From: JABMOV01 sp964344305
GTDB taxonomy: Bacteria; Fidelibacterota; Marinisomatia; Marinisomatales; JABMOV01
Direction: 5' to 3'
Length of the DNA stretch: 24,478 nt
Assembly: GCA_964344305.1 (NCBI GenBank)
Contig: CAYFMT010000023.1
Location: 1 to 24,478 of the forward strand
This document shows positions 23,922 through 24,478 of the stretch, piece by piece; position 1 is the first letter of the stretch, and each line of letters starts with the position of its first letter. The notes beneath the pieces are model-generated. The model did no database searches. It worked only from the letters and a program-made list of their open reading frames with translations, and was not told the DNA's origin. The translations under genes were made by a program, and so were the position numbers.

Positions 23922-24443
23922 CTATTTTGAGCGCAAATCCTCAAGTTCTTCACGAAGAACAGACAGCTCTTTTTTTAATTCATCCAGTTGTGCTTTGATA
24001 TCTTCTGAATGACCCTGAAAGAAATATTCTTCCTTGTTCAAGTCATCGTCATCAAACATGAACCATTTCATTTTATTGCCATGTGGACCCATGGGAGGAT
24101 GAAGATCCTTCAATAGTTTATCCTTGGAAAAATGATGGAAGGCATACTGAGGAGCTTCCATTTCACCCAGGGTAACATTTAGAGATTTCTCGCGACCTTT
24201 TCTTACAGCAGTAATGGTAACTTTTTCTTCAGGTTCAAACCCACGGATAGATTCCTGCAATTCTCCGGTATCACTAATCCATTGATCATTGACTTTGATG
24301 ATGACATCACCGGCAAGCAGTCCATGTGATTCAGCGGGGCTTTCCTTCACCACTTCTGTGATGAGGACACCACCATCACCTTTAACATTAAAATAATCTC
24401 TGAGCTGATCAGTTATATCATCAATGGTACAGTACATAGACAT
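23922..24443 (-). pseudogene. PDZ-domain protein, 5' end apparently replaced by a mobile-element end
   Basis: The open frame gives 173 aa. Residues about 8-95 are a PDZ domain (DDITDQLRDYFNVKGDGGVLITEV, SPAESHGLLAGDVIIKVND, VRKGREKSLNVTLG). Then come an acidic linker (FDDDDLNKEE) and a C-terminal coiled coil (about 146-173). PDZ domains of this type normally start one strand earlier with a LGV-like segment, and exported members carry a signal sequence; both are missing. The first codons (ATG TCT ATG TAC) lie in or beside a direct repeat that looks like a transposon terminus, and an in-frame TAA lies just before. I judge this a truncated 3' part of an envelope PDZ protein. Whether it is still expressed is unknown. 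Confidence 0.7.
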
Positions 24444-24478
24444 AGGTTACAAAATGTACGAGGACATAGGTTACACTT
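24439..24478. mobile_element. Probable insertion-sequence terminus running off the right edge
   Basis: The 12-mer GACATAGGTTAC occurs twice, at 24439-24450 and 24463-24474, with a 24-nt period. Multiple short direct repeats of this kind (minus strand GTAACCTATGTC) are characteristic of the ends of some IS21/IS481-type elements, from recall. The coding frame of the PDZ gene stops making sense exactly here. The element body and transposase would lie to the right of the window. Confidence 0.5.

Overview
The window is a bacterial chromosome segment of moderate to low GC content. It is gene-dense, and almost everything reads on the minus strand in tightly overlapping operons. Lipoprotein and signal-peptide genes, an LPP20/FlgT-like pair, S-layer-homology and PDZ proteins point to a diderm. 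Ferredoxin-dependent 2-oxoacid oxidation, an ORF6N gene and a type II-like CRISPR repeat would suit an anaerobic or microaerophilic member of the FCB superphylum (Marinimicrobia-like lineages come to mind). That placement is a guess from gene style, not a phylogenetic result.

Layout. 1-299: the end of a CRISPR array with 36-bp repeats and 29-30-bp spacers. It runs off the left edge and ends in a degenerate repeat followed by two small palindromes. 346-849: an ORF6N-domain gene. 902-7447 (minus): a probable operon of a TPR/SLH lipoprotein, a second lipoprotein, a small secreted protein, a cysteine-desulfurase-like enzyme, another small secreted protein and NAD-dependent DNA ligase. 7603-9585 (plus): two divergently transcribed exported proteins of the FlgT-N/LPP20 type. 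9767-10141: a small NTF2-like protein with a TTG start. 10163-16729 (minus): an eight-gene catabolic operon holding the four subunits of a 2-oxoacid:ferredoxin oxidoreductase (closest in style to VorB-type enzymes), a half-size ferritin-like protein, butyrate kinase, phosphate butyryltransferase and an unassigned Rossmann-fold protein. 16853-23815 (minus): M23 peptidase, rhomboid protease, then nucleoside salvage and nucleotide genes (cdd, udk, tdk, a CNT nucleoside transporter, adk, coaE), nearly all joined by 1- or 4-nt overlaps. 23922-24443: a PDZ protein with a clear terminator. Its 5' end appears cut by a mobile-element terminus that runs off the right edge.

How the genes fit together. 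The Vor-Ptb-Buk set forms a coherent route: branched-chain (or related) 2-oxoacid to acyl-CoA plus reduced ferredoxin, then acyl-phosphate, then free acid plus ATP. The nucleoside genes import nucleosides, deaminate cytidine and phosphorylate uridine/cytidine and thymidine. The most interesting unexplained pieces are the 562-aa Rossmann protein translationally coupled to ptb/buk, the half-ferritin inside the same operon, the CRISPR end structure, and the mobile-element junction in the PDZ gene. I found no tRNA or rRNA genes, and apart from the array no stretch over 300 bp lacks a gene.
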